Below are positions 1 to 6,447 of a stretch of DNA of 6,834 bases, in pieces. The DNA is taken from positions 1-6,834 of the forward strand of contig DATLFP010000083.1 of assembly GCA_035540955.1 (NCBI GenBank), given 5' to 3'. The DNA comes from DATLFP01 sp035540955. GTDB taxonomy: Bacteria > Actinomycetota > Acidimicrobiia > Acidimicrobiales > CADCSY01. The notes beneath the pieces are model-generated. The model saw only the letters and a list, made by a program, of their open reading frames with translations. It was not told the origin of the DNA and did no database searches. Every line of letters begins with the position of its first letter. The stretch's first letter is position 1. Made by a program: the position numbers and the translations under genes.

Positions 1-237
1 CACCTTCACCTTCTCCACCCCGGAGCCGACGGCTTCGACGGTCCCCGCCCCCTCGTGGCCGAGGATGCTCGGCCCGGGGATCGGCAGCGTGCCGTTCAGC
101 ACCGACAGGTCGGAGTGGCACAGCCCACTGGCGCCGTAGCGGACGAGGACCTCGCCGACGCCGGGCTCGCCGAGCTCGAGCTCCTCGATCGGCATCTCGC
201 TGCCCTGACCCAGGAACACCGCACCGTTGACCTTCAT
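1..237 (-). CDS. Zinc-dependent alcohol dehydrogenase (MDR family), N-terminal part, cut by window edge
   Basis: Seen: reading leftward from the ATG at 237, 79 codons stay open to the window edge. The protein begins MKVNGAVFLGQGSEMPIEEL and contains GLCHSD (residues 38-43) and GHEGAG (60-65). Known: in zinc-containing medium-chain dehydrogenases, the Cys of the GxCHxD motif and the His of GHE bind the catalytic zinc; here these are C40 and H61-E62. The family oxidises alcohols or reduces aldehydes with NAD(P) in the cytoplasm. The visible part is the start of the GroES-like catalytic domain; the Rossmann domain lies outside the window, so cofactor and substrate cannot be judged. A GAGGGGG ribosome binding site lies a few bases upstream of the ATG. 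The gene is transcribed away from the Liv operon, across a 191-nt gap. The style resembles actinobacterial NDMA-dependent alcohol dehydrogenases, but the exact subfamily is uncertain. Confidence 0.9.
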   Translation of the reverse strand, partial: MKVNGAVFLGQGSEMPIEELELGEPGVGEVLVRYGASGLCHSDLSVLNGTLPIPGPSILGHEGAGTVEAVGSGVEKVKV

Positions 238-354
238 TCGATCCCCCTCGTCGTGACGTCCCCGGCCGGCGATCCCCGACCCCGATGAGACAGCACGCAC
301 ATCTTGTCGTATGGGGAGCGGGCGCGCCAGCATGTCCGTGGGCGGATTGCACCC

Positions 355-383
355 TTGTCGACGTGACACATGACTCGTATCGT
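355..383 (+). promoter_or_regulatory. Candidate sigma70-type promoter for the Liv operon
   Basis: TTGTCG (355-360) and TATCGT (378-383) each match 4 of 6 bases of the -35 and -10 consensus and are separated by exactly 17 nt. Transcription would start near 390, about 40 nt before the ATG at 429. The position fits that start and argues against an upstream in-frame ATG at 285. The call rests on pattern match only. No clear counterpart for the divergent dehydrogenase was found in the rest of the 238-428 gap. Confidence 0.4.
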
Positions 384-428
384 GTTGCGACCGCTACCCA
401 GAGGCGGGTTCGATCTGCGCGGGGGGAC

Positions 429-2408
429 ATGCTCGTCGTCCAAGCTGGCATCAGCGGCCTCTTCACCGGGGCCGGCTACGCGCTCATCGCGGTCACGATC
501 ACGCTGATGTACCGGTCGACCGGTGTGCTGTCCTTCGCCCACGCCGCCTTCGCCGCGGTCAGCGCGTATCTCTACATCGATCTCGTCGAGGACGGCATCG
601 CCAAGCCGCTGGCGGCGGCGCTCGCCGTCACGGCGGCGACGGCGTACGGCCTCGTGGTCGAGCGGGTGGTCATCCGCCCGGTCCGCCACGCCGACGCCGC
701 CACGCGGCTGATCGCCACCCTCGGCGTGCTCACCTTCACCAGCGGGGTGCTGCTCTGGCACTACGGCTTCAGCCCGCTCACCGCCGAGCTGCTGCTCCCG
801 GCCGGCTCGGTGACCATCGCCGATGTCGCCGTCTCCTACCAGAAGCTCGCCGTGTTCGGCGTCGCCGCGGTGTCGTCGGTGACCCTGGCGTGGTTCCTCG
901 GGCGCACCCGCTTCGGCACCGCGGTGCGAGCCGTGGCCGAGGATCCCGAAGCCGCCCGGCTGCACGGTGTCTCCCTCGCCACGGTCGCCCGGTTCAACTG
1001 GGGCCTCGGGGCCGCGCTGGCCGGCGTGATCGCGGTGCTCATGGCGCCGCTGCAATCGGTGAACGTCGGCACCTTCACCCTCCTGCTGGCCAAGGCCCTC
1101 ACCGCCACCCTCGTCGGCGGGCTGTCGTCGCTCACGCTGACCTTCGCCGGCGGCCTGCTGGTCGGCGTGATCGAGAACATCGCGGTGGTCCGCTCCACCA
1201 TCCCCGGCGCCCCCCAGGCCCTGGTGATGGTGCTGGTTGTGGTCGTGCTCGTGGGCCGGCGGCGCTGGCCGGCCGCCCCCCAGTCGGTCAGCTCCTCGGC
1301 GGCGCCGGCCCGACACGCCCGGTCGAGCACGCTCGCCGCGGCGCGCGCCCGCCTGCGGCCGCTGCTCGCGCCGCTGGTGGTGGCCGGTCTCGCCGTCGCC
1401 GTGGTCGTCCCGGCTCGATCGACGTACTGGTCCTTCGTCGGGGGGCGGGCGCTGTTCTTCGTCATCGAGACGCTGAGCCTCGTGCTCCTCGTGGGCTGGG
1501 GCGGCCAGGTCAACCTCATGCAGGGTGCGTACGTCGGCATCGGCGCCTTCGGCACCGCCTGGCTGGTGGTGGAGCACGACCTGCCACTTGCCGCCGCCCT
1601 CCTGCTGGCATCGCTCGCGGGCACCGTGCTCGGCGCCCTCGTCGGGCTCCCCGCCCTGCGACTCTCGGGGCTGCTCTTCGCGGCCGGCTCCCTCGCGTTC
1701 GCGACCGCGGCGTCGGCATGGCTGTTCGTCTGGGGCGAGCTCCCGCGGTCGATGCCCCGCGGCGACCTGCTCGGCATCGACCTCAGCAGCGACATCGCGG
1801 TGTACTTCCTGATGCTGGCAGTGACCGCCGCGGTCTACCTGGCGGCATGGAACCTCCGGCGGTCGACCCAGGGCACGCTCCTCATCGCCGCTCGCGACGC
1901 GTCCAGCACCGTCGCCCACTTCGGCTCGTCGCCGGCCCGCGCCCGCCTCGGCGCGTTCCTGCTGGCGTCGTTCGTCGCCACGCTCGGCGGCGGCTTGTAC
2001 GTGATCCTCGTGACCGGCCTGTCGGCGGCCGACTTCTCGCCGTTCCTGTCGCTCACCCTGCTCGTGTACTTCGTGGTCGGTGGCAGCCAATCGCTGCTCG
2101 GGCCCGTCCTCGCGGGCATCGCGTTCGGGATCATCCCCCAGCTCGTGCAGAGCGAGGTCGGCACCAAGGCCAACGCCGTGCCCGGCATCATCGCCGGCGC
2201 CGCCGTCGTGGTGCTGCTCGCCACCCGGCCGGGCGGGCTCGCGTCGCTGATCGAACCATCGTCTGTGGCGCCAGCAGACGGCGCCGCACCGGCGCCGGCT
2301 GGTCCCTACGCCGATGTTCGTCGCCGGCTGGCAGCCGTCGCCCCGCCCCCGGCCCGCGCCGTCACCGCGTGGGCCAGGTCCCGTCCCCGTCCCGCGCTCC
2401 GGAGGTAG
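429..2408 (+). CDS. Fused LivH-LivM permease of a branched-chain-amino-acid-type ABC importer
   Basis: This 659-residue protein should form both membrane halves of a HAAT/Liv ABC importer. Residues 1-275 match LivH: hydrophobic helices, the early STGVLSFAHAAF segment (30-41), and the cytoplasmic coupling loop GTAVRAVAEDPEAARLHGVS (163-182) that contacts an ATPase. A charged, Ala/Arg-rich linker (about 276-312) leads to a LivM-like half (about 313-605) with WGGQVNLMQGAYVGIGAFG (357-375), GLPALRLSGLLFA (406-418) and a weaker coupling loop around 481-506. Residues 610-659 form a Pro/Ala/Arg-rich tail absent from ordinary LivM. Normally LivH and LivM are separate proteins of about 300 residues each; fused versions are known. 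The start at 429 follows a G-rich stretch and places the first helix properly. An in-frame ATG at 285 would add 48 unlikely polar residues and sits upstream of the candidate promoter. The next gene begins 5 nt downstream. Confidence 0.93.
   Translation: MLVVQAGISGLFTGAGYALIAVTITLMYRSTGVLSFAHAAFAAVSAYLYIDLVEDGIAKPLAAALAVTAATAYGLVVERVVIRPVRHADAATRLIATLGVLTFTSGVLLWHYGFSPLTAELLLPAGSVTIADVAVSYQKLAVFGVAAVSSVTLAWFLGRTRFGTAVRAVAEDPEAARLHGVSLATVARFNWGLGAALAGVIAVLMAPLQSVNVGTFTLLLAKALTATLVGGLSSLTLTFAGGLLVGVIENIAVVRSTIPGAPQALVMVLVVVVLVGRRRWPAAPQSVSSSAAPARHARSSTLAAARARLRPLLAPLVVAGLAVAVVVPARSTYWSFVGGRALFFVIETLSLVLLVGWGGQVNLMQGAYVGIGAFGTAWLVVEHDLPLAAALLLASLAGTVLGALVGLPALRLSGLLFAAGSLAFATAASAWLFVWGELPRSMPRGDLLGIDLSSDIAVYFLMLAVTAAVYLAAWNLRRSTQGTLLIAARDASSTVAHFGSSPARARLGAFLLASFVATLGGGLYVILVTGLSAADFSPFLSLTLLVYFVVGGSQSLLGPVLAGIAFGIIPQLVQSEVGTKANAVPGIIAGAAVVVLLATRPGGLASLIEPSSVAPADGAAPAPAGPYADVRRRLAAVAPPPARAVTAWARSRPRPALRR
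2401..2405 (+). promoter_or_regulatory. Ribosome binding site fixing the GTG start at 2414
   Basis: GGAGG lies inside the last codons of the permease gene, 8 nt before the GTG at 2414. This strong match decides the start of the small membrane protein, whose frame is otherwise open far upstream as a shadow of the permease gene. Confidence 0.75.
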
Positions 2409-2413
2409 CCCCC

Positions 2414-2803
2414 GTGTCCGACGATCTCACCGACCACCCGCTGCGCGTGACCACCCAGCCCCGCCGCGGCCTCGACCTGACCGTCGCGATCCCGCTCGCG
2501 GTGATCGCGATCGGTGCCGTCCTGTTGTTCGCCGGCTACTGGGGGGCGTCCGACACCACCAACCCCGGTGACCAGATCCCCCACCTGGCGTCGGGCACCG
2601 TCCCGGGCCTGGCCCTCGTGATCGGGGGCGCCATCCTCCTGCTCCGGCGCGAGCACGAGCGCGACCGGGAGGAGCTGCGGGCGCTGACGGCCCGGTTCGA
2701 CGCTGTGCTCGACTGGCTCGCCGCCGCCAACGGGCCAGAGGGCGACGCCGTCGTCGCTGACAACGGCGCGACATCCGCACCGGAGCAGGCCCGCGAGCGA
2801 TGA
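2414..2803 (+). CDS. Small two-helix membrane protein in the Liv operon, function unknown
   Basis: I do not recognise a family for this 129-residue protein. Seen: a polar N-terminus (1-20), a hydrophobic helix (about 21-42, DLTVAIPLAVIAIGAVLLFA), a short polar loop with SDTTNPGDQIPHLASG (46-61), a second hydrophobic helix (about 62-77), then a charged helix RREHERDREELRALTARFD (78-96) that could be a short coiled coil, and a polar tail. By the positive-inside rule, both termini are probably cytoplasmic with a short outside loop. It starts with GTG behind a strong GGAGG and its stop overlaps the ATG of the LivG gene (ATGA, 2800-2803), so it is almost surely translated with the transporter. Inference: it could be an accessory or assembly subunit of the importer, its charged helix perhaps meeting the ATPases. 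Nothing in the sequence proves this. Confidence 0.82.
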   Translation: MSDDLTDHPLRVTTQPRRGLDLTVAIPLAVIAIGAVLLFAGYWGASDTTNPGDQIPHLASGTVPGLALVIGGAILLLRREHERDREELRALTARFDAVLDWLAAANGPEGDAVVADNGATSAPEQARER

Positions 2804-3567
2804 CGCCACTGCTGTCGGTCAGCGAGGTGACCGTCCGCTTCGGCGGGCTGTCGGCCACGCGCGACGTCGATCTCGAGCTCGACGCCGGCGTCGTCGGCGC
2901 GCTGATCGGGCCGAACGGTGCCGGCAAGACGACCATGTTCAACGTCATCACCGGGGCGCAGGCGGTGAGCGCGGGCCACGTCCACTTCGCCGGCACCGAC
3001 ATCACCAGCGCGCCCCCGGTCCGCCGCGCCCGGATGGGCATGGCGCGCACGTTCCAGAACCTCTCGCTCGTCCCGACGCTCACCGCGCTCGAGAACGTCG
3101 GCGTGGGTGTGGGCCGGTTCCGCCGGACAGGGCTGCCCGGGGCGCTGCTCCGGCTCCCCTCGACCCGGCGCACCGACCAGGCCGTGCACGAGATCGCCCT
3201 GGGCGCGCTGGAGTTCGTGGGACTCGGGTCGGTGGCAGCGCGATCGGCGGGTGAGCTGTCGTACGGCGACCGGCGTCGTCTCGAGCTGGCGCGCGCCCTC
3301 GCGATGCGCCCTCGGCTGCTGCTGCTCGACGAGCCCACCGCGGGCATGGGCCCAGCCGAGACCGACGAGCTGGCCGCCACGATCCGCCGGGCCACATCCG
3401 AGCTGGGCATCGCCGTGCTCGTCGTCGAGCACGACATGAGCTTCGTGCGCGCCCTGGCGACGCGCACGACGGTGCTGGAGTTCGGCAGCGTGATCGCGAC
3501 CGGCGCCACCGACGACGTGCTCGCCAACCCGCGAGTTGCCGCTGCCTACCTCGGCAGCGCCGCCTGA
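2800..3567 (+). CDS. livG: Branched-chain-amino-acid-type ABC importer ATPase, LivG type
   Basis: This 255-residue cytoplasmic ATPase would pair with the LivF-type partner and drive import through the fused permease. Seen: Walker A GPNGAGKT (37-44), Q-loop TFQNL with Q86, signature LSYGDRR (153-159), Walker B LLLLDEP (173-179) with catalytic E178, and H-loop H211 in VVEHD. Known: LivG proteins are about 255 residues and carry the ARTFQN and LSYG motifs. Here the residue after LSYG is Asp157, where Gln is usual; other motifs look intact, so activity is expected. The ATG overlaps the preceding stop by 4 nt and has only a weak GGAG 14 nt upstream, which suggests translational coupling. The gene overlaps the LivF gene by one base (TGATG). 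Confidence 0.95.
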   Translation: MTPLLSVSEVTVRFGGLSATRDVDLELDAGVVGALIGPNGAGKTTMFNVITGAQAVSAGHVHFAGTDITSAPPVRRARMGMARTFQNLSLVPTLTALENVGVGVGRFRRTGLPGALLRLPSTRRTDQAVHEIALGALEFVGLGSVAARSAGELSYGDRRRLELARALAMRPRLLLLDEPTAGMGPAETDELAATIRRATSELGIAVLVVEHDMSFVRALATRTTVLEFGSVIATGATDDVLANPRVAAAYLGSAA

Positions 3568-4292
3568 TGCTCGCGGTCCGCGACCTCGCCGTCACCTTCG
3601 GGGAGATCCCCGCGGTGCGCGGCGTCGCCCTCGACGTCGGGGAGGGCGAGGTGGTCGCGGTACTCGGCCGCAACGGCGCCGGCAAGACGACGACCCTCCG
3701 GACGCTCGCCGGCAGCCTCCCCGCCGGCGCCGGCACCATCACCTTCGCGGGCGAGGACGTCACCCGGGTCCCGGCCGAGCGCCGGGTGCGCCGGGGCATC
3801 GTGCTGGTGCCCGAGGGTCGCCGCCTGTTCCCGGGGCTGTCGGTGCGCGCCAACCTGGCGATGGGCGCCTACCACCGGCGCCTCAGCGCGGCCGCCCTGG
3901 CCGACGAGGTCGAGCGGGCCACCGAGCACCTGCCGATCGTGCGCGAACGCCTCGACCAGCGCGCCGGCAGCCTGTCGGGCGGCGAGCAGCAGCTCACGGC
4001 CATCGCCCGGGCCCTCATGGCGCGGCCCCGCCTGCTCATGGCCGACGAACCATCGCTCGGGCTGGCGCCGATCATGGTCGAGCAGGTGTACGCGCTGTTC
4101 GCGGACCTGCGCGCCGGTGGCCTCACGCTGCTCGTGGTCGAGCAGTACGTGCACGTGGCCCTCGGCCTCGCCGACCGCGCCGTGGTCGTCGACAAGGGCC
4201 GCGTGGTCCTCACCGGCGACGCCGCCGAGCTGGCCGCCTCACCCGATCTCATCCACGCCTATCTGTCCGGTTCCCAGGAGGTTCCCGCATGA
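3567..4292 (+). CDS. livF: Branched-chain-amino-acid-type ABC importer ATPase, LivF type
   Basis: This 241-residue protein is the second ATPase of the importer. Seen: Walker A GRNGAGKT (34-41), VPEGRRLFPGLSVRANLAMG (81-100) at the Q-loop, signature LSGGEQQ (136-142), Walker B LLMADEP (156-162) with catalytic E161, then SLGLAPIMVEQVY (163-175), and VVEQ (190-193) where most ABC ATPases have a switch histidine. Known: Glu in the Q-loop region (VPEGR), the LSGGEQQ form and Gln in place of the H-loop His are all normal for LivF, so these are identifying marks rather than defects. The start overlaps the LivG stop by one base and has no clear ribosome binding site, fitting coupled translation. Its stop overlaps the start of the binding protein (ATGA). 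Confidence 0.95.
   Translation: MLAVRDLAVTFGEIPAVRGVALDVGEGEVVAVLGRNGAGKTTTLRTLAGSLPAGAGTITFAGEDVTRVPAERRVRRGIVLVPEGRRLFPGLSVRANLAMGAYHRRLSAAALADEVERATEHLPIVRERLDQRAGSLSGGEQQLTAIARALMARPRLLMADEPSLGLAPIMVEQVYALFADLRAGGLTLLVVEQYVHVALGLADRAVVVDKGRVVLTGDAAELAASPDLIHAYLSGSQEVPA
4276..4281 (+). promoter_or_regulatory. Strong ribosome binding site of the binding-protein gene
   Basis: A perfect AGGAGG lies 7 nt before the ATG at 4289, inside the 3' end of the LivF gene. It is the best site in the operon and fits the need for excess binding protein over membrane subunits. Confidence 0.8.
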
Positions 4293-5629
4293 CCCGACGA
4301 CTCCTCGCCATCGTCTTCGTCCTCGCCGTCGTCGCCGCCGCGTGCGGCGGGCGGGGCGACGATGACGACGCCGCGCCGACCGACGGTGGCGCCACAGCGA
4401 CGACGGAGGCGGCGCCGGCCGAGTCCGACGCTGGTGTCACCGACACCGAGATCCTGCTGGGCGCGACGGTGACGCTGTCGGGACCGACCGGGTTCCTCGG
4501 CGAGGAGGTGGTCGGTGCGATCACCGCCTACTTCGAGAAGACCAACGCCGCGGGGGGCATCAACGGCCGGAAGCTGCGCTTGATCACCTACGACGACGGC
4601 GGTGACGCCAGCCAGCTGCTCGCCAACATCCGCAAGCTCGTCGAGCAGGACAAGGTGCTCGCGCTCATCACCGGGCTCGCCGACAACGCCCTCGACTACG
4701 TCGACTCGAAGAAGATCCCCACGCTCACCTTCGGCGTCTCACCCACCGCCTTCGCGTCGAAGTACCCCACCGTGTTCCCGATCGTCGGCAACGCCCTGCT
4801 GTGGACCCAGGAGATCATCGCCGGGCTGCAGGAGAACGACGTCTTCGAGGCCGGCATGAAGGTCGGCATGATCTACGACAACGGCTTCCTCGACATGAGC
4901 CCGTACCTCGATGCGCTCGAGCAGTCGTGGGAGAACGCCGGGGCCGAGGTCGTGTCGATCGATCCCTTCACGCTGGAGACCGGATCCTGCGAGAGCCTCG
5001 TGCTGAAGTACCGCGACCTCGGCGTCGAATGGTGGGACTTCCAGTCGGCCGCATGGTTCCTGTGCGTCCAGGCCGCCGGCGACCAGGGCTTCAAGCCCCG
5101 CGTCGGCTGGGGCGGCTGGCCGGCCAGCGTGCCCACCATCGCCACCATCGCCGGGCCGGCCATCGACGGGGTCTGGGGCGGCTCCAACGGCGACCAGCCC
5201 GACGGCGCGCCTCGGGGACCGGCGGACGACTTCACCCGGGAGTTCCTCGACGCGCTCGAGATGTACGCGCCCGACCTCGTCAGCCCCGCCCACCTGGACT
5301 CGCCGGCGACGCTCGGCTACTGGGCCGGGGCCAAGCTGCTGGTCGACGCCATCTCGGCCCAGGGCGACGTCATCACCCAGGATGGCATCACCGAGTGGAT
5401 CCAGTCGGTCGAGGACTACGAGATCGGCGTCACCCCGAACATCGTGTCGATGGCGCCGGACTGCAAGACGGGCTCGGAGTCGGTGTGGATCGGCCAGTGG
5501 GTGTGGGACGACGTCACCAAGACCGCCTCGCGCACCCCCGCCGGCGGCTACTTCACCAGCCCGCAGAAGGAGGAGTTCGGCGGGCAGTGCTTCCTGACCA
5601 AGCTGTCCGACGAGATCCTCGCCGGCTGA
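4289..5629 (+). CDS. Lipoprotein substrate-binding protein of a Liv-type ABC importer
   Basis: This 446-residue protein should sit outside the membrane on a lipid anchor and hand solute to the permease. Seen: a short lipoprotein signal peptide (MTRRLLAIVFVLAVVAAAC) with the probable lipidated Cys at 19, an acidic and Ala/Thr-rich linker (about 20-48), then a type I periplasmic-binding fold starting at TEILLGATVTLSGPTG (53-67). The segment AYFEKTNAAGGINGRKLRLITYDDG (80-104) is characteristic of the LivJ/LivK-like family (Peripla_BP_6). Residue -3 of the lipobox is Ala rather than Leu. Four further Cys (234, 259, 392, 434) could form disulfides. The substrate is not readable: this family also binds urea, amides and aromatic acids. 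The ATG overlaps the LivF stop by 4 nt, and the gene ends the operon ahead of strong hairpins. Confidence 0.93.
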   Translation: MTRRLLAIVFVLAVVAAACGGRGDDDDAAPTDGGATATTEAAPAESDAGVTDTEILLGATVTLSGPTGFLGEEVVGAITAYFEKTNAAGGINGRKLRLITYDDGGDASQLLANIRKLVEQDKVLALITGLADNALDYVDSKKIPTLTFGVSPTAFASKYPTVFPIVGNALLWTQEIIAGLQENDVFEAGMKVGMIYDNGFLDMSPYLDALEQSWENAGAEVVSIDPFTLETGSCESLVLKYRDLGVEWWDFQSAAWFLCVQAAGDQGFKPRVGWGGWPASVPTIATIAGPAIDGVWGGSNGDQPDGAPRGPADDFTREFLDALEMYAPDLVSPAHLDSPATLGYWAGAKLLVDAISAQGDVITQDGITEWIQSVEDYEIGVTPNIVSMAPDCKTGSESVWIGQWVWDDVTKTASRTPAGGYFTSPQKEEFGGQCFLTKLSDEILAG

Positions 5630-5643
5630 GAGCACCGAGGCGA

Positions 5644-5679
5644 CAATGTCCTCGACGTGCACGACGTCGGGGGACATTG
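5644..5679 (+). terminator. Hairpin 1 downstream of the Liv operon
   Basis: CAATGTCC (5644-5651) pairs perfectly with GGACATTG (5672-5679). Inside it CGACGT (5653-5658) pairs with ACGTCG (5664-5669) around a 5-base loop, with a small internal bulge between the two stems. It starts 14 nt after the binding-protein stop. There is no U-tract, so it may serve as a transcript-stabilising hairpin or a partial terminator; a dyad operator is possible but less likely here. Confidence 0.5.
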
Positions 5680-5694
5680 GACCGCTGACGGTCC
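5679..5694 (+). terminator. Hairpin 2, short stem with tetraloop
   Basis: GGACCG (5679-5684) pairs with CGGTCC (5689-5694) around the loop CTGA. It shares one base with hairpin 1, so both cannot be fully formed together, though near-complete versions can. It has no U-tract. Confidence 0.35.
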
Positions 5695-5701
5695 GCGATG
5701 T

Positions 5702-5743
5702 CGAAGGCCGACTGCGCCACCCCTGGCACGCAGTCGGCCTTCG
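5702..5743. terminator. Hairpin 3, probable bidirectional terminator
   Basis: A perfect 15-bp stem (5702-5716 with 5729-5743, core GAAGGCCGACTGCG) closes a 12-base loop that itself can pair CCA with TGG. It sits between convergent genes, 72 nt past the binding-protein stop and 13 nt past the stop of the LPXTG gene on the other strand. Position, symmetry and stem strength suit a terminator serving both. Actinobacterial terminators often lack a U-tract, as here. Confidence 0.75.
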
Positions 5744-5756
5744 CGCGTCGCTCAAG

Positions 5757-6206
5757 TCAGATGGCGCGACGGAGCAGGAGGCGAGCGATGGCGGCCGCTC
5801 CGGCCGCCAGCGACCCGACCCCGGCGATGGCGGCCGGCCCTCCGGTGCGCGGGAGGGTGCTCGACGAGCCGAGAACGGCCGAGCCCGACTGGTAGGCCGT
5901 GGTGCTCGTGGTCGACGTGCTGCCCGATCCGCTCTCGTCGCCAGGGTCGCCCGCCGCCTGCGGGCAGCCGGCGGTGGAGCCGACCGTGCCGACGGTGTCG
6001 GCCACGTCGGCGGGCAGGTCCTGGCCGGCCGTGCCCTCGACGGTGTCCTGGACGGGGCCGACGGTGTCGCCGACGGTGTCGAGCGCACCACACGCCTCGG
6101 GCGGAGCGGGCGGCACCTGGGCGGCGGCCGGTCCCGCCCAGAGGAGGAGGGCGACGCCTCCGGCGGCTGCGGCGGTCAGGCGGGTGATGAGCTTGCGGTC
6201 ACACAT
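5757..6206 (-). CDS. Small secreted LPXTG-anchored cell-wall protein
   Basis: This 149-residue protein should be exported and covalently fixed to the cell wall by a sortase. Seen: a signal peptide (1-29; KLITR, a hydrophobic core, and AGPAAA before Q30), a mature part with repeated DTVG units (43-46, 47-50, 54-57 as DTVE, 70-73), two Cys (39, 81) that could form a disulfide, a Ser/Thr/Gly linker (about 90-115), the sorting motif LPRTGG (118-123), a hydrophobic helix (about 124-141) and the basic tail RLLLRRAI. That order is the classic sortase-substrate plan. An AAGGAGA ribosome binding site (6213-6219) lies 6 nt upstream of the ATG. No sortase gene is in the window. A close paralog starts at 6588 in the opposite direction within an inverted repeat. 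The family and biological role are unknown to me; at about 110 mature residues it is a small surface protein, not an enzyme. Confidence 0.88.
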   Translation of the reverse strand: MCDRKLITRLTAAAAGGVALLLWAGPAAAQVPPAPPEACGALDTVGDTVGPVQDTVEGTAGQDLPADVADTVGTVGSTAGCPQAAGDPGDESGSGSTSTTSTTAYQSGSAVLGSSSTLPRTGGPAAIAGVGSLAAGAAAIARLLLRRAI

Positions 6207-6343
6207 GGACTGTCTCCTTGATGGTCGTTGATGAGCTCGAGATCGGGTGTCGGGCGGCGCGCACGAGCGCGCCGGCGGCAGCGGCGAGGGCGATGAGGGT
6301 GAGGGCGACGGCGATCGTCAGCGGGCTGAGGCGGGCGGCGCCG
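5960..6343. repeat. Left arm of large inverted repeat
   Basis: This 384-nt stretch is the reverse complement of 6448-6834 with few differences. It covers codons 1-82 of the LPXTG gene and about 137 nt upstream of its start. Moving outward from the centre: the first 43 nt match perfectly; the rest of the upstream part has about 9 substitutions and one 3-nt indel; the signal-peptide codons differ at 17 of 87 positions; the next 160 nt differ at only 2. Confidence 0.93.
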
Positions 6344-6381
6344 GCGGGTCGGGACCCTGCGCTCGCCGGGTTCGCCGCCAT
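6199..6381 (-). CDS. Possible small single-helix membrane protein overlapping the LPXTG gene start
   Basis: A 60-codon frame runs from an ATG at 6381 to a TGA overlapping the LPXTG start by 8 nt. It encodes a basic N-terminal part, one hydrophobic helix (residues 19-40, SPLTIAVALTLIALAAAAGALV) and the tail RAARHPISSSSTTIKETVHV. In favour: the right arm keeps the same frame from 6448 to a TGA at 6593-6595, with an in-frame one-codon insertion and several synonymous differences. Against: no convincing ribosome binding site precedes the ATG, the right-arm frame has no ATG or GTG before its helix, and GC-rich DNA readily gives open frames. It could instead be untranslated leader. No family is recognised. 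Confidence 0.3.
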   Translation of the reverse strand: MAANPASAGSRPAGAARLSPLTIAVALTLIALAAAAGALVRAARHPISSSSTTIKETVHV

Positions 6382-6447
6382 GATCGGTCGGTCGCGGGTC
6401 GCTCCCGCCGGGTAGGTCAGCACGCCGGGCGGCGCATCGATCTCGGA
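6344..6447. other. Spacer at the centre of the inverted repeat
   Basis: These 104 nt separate the two arms and are not part of the symmetry. They contain the ATG of the possible 60-residue membrane protein on the minus strand and a stop (6413-6415) that closes the matching frame on the plus strand. Promoters for the two divergent genes must lie here or in the arms, but I see no convincing -10/-35 pair. No RNA gene was recognised. Confidence 0.6.

Noticed and set aside
285..428. Upstream extension of the permease from the in-frame ATG at 285
   Set aside because: The extra 48 residues are polar and unlike LivH N-termini. The start would lie upstream of the candidate promoter, and the ATG at 429 begins the first expected membrane helix.
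234..2090. A 618-codon open frame on the minus strand opposite the permease gene
   Set aside because: Its product is almost all Arg, Gly, Glu, Asp and His with no hydrophobic core or domain pattern, as expected from the antisense of a GC-rich gene. The plus-strand permease fully explains the region.
890..2413. Upstream extension of the small membrane protein frame
   Set aside because: This part is out-of-frame shadow of the permease gene, rich in Arg and Pro. The GTG at 2414 with GGAGG in front is the natural start.
3652..4166. Missing Q-loop Gln and H-loop His in the LivF-type ATPase as a sign of inactivity
   Set aside because: Glu in VPEGR and Gln in VVEQ are the normal state of LivF proteins, so they are not defects.
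3536..4288. Upstream extension of the binding-protein frame
   Set aside because: It overlaps the LivF gene in another frame and reads as Arg/Pro-rich shadow sequence. The lipoprotein signal peptide and AGGAGG fix the start at 4289.
4739..6091. A 450-codon minus-strand frame across the binding-protein gene and the terminator region
   Set aside because: Low-complexity composition, no recognisable domain, and it would read through the hairpins and over two well-supported genes.
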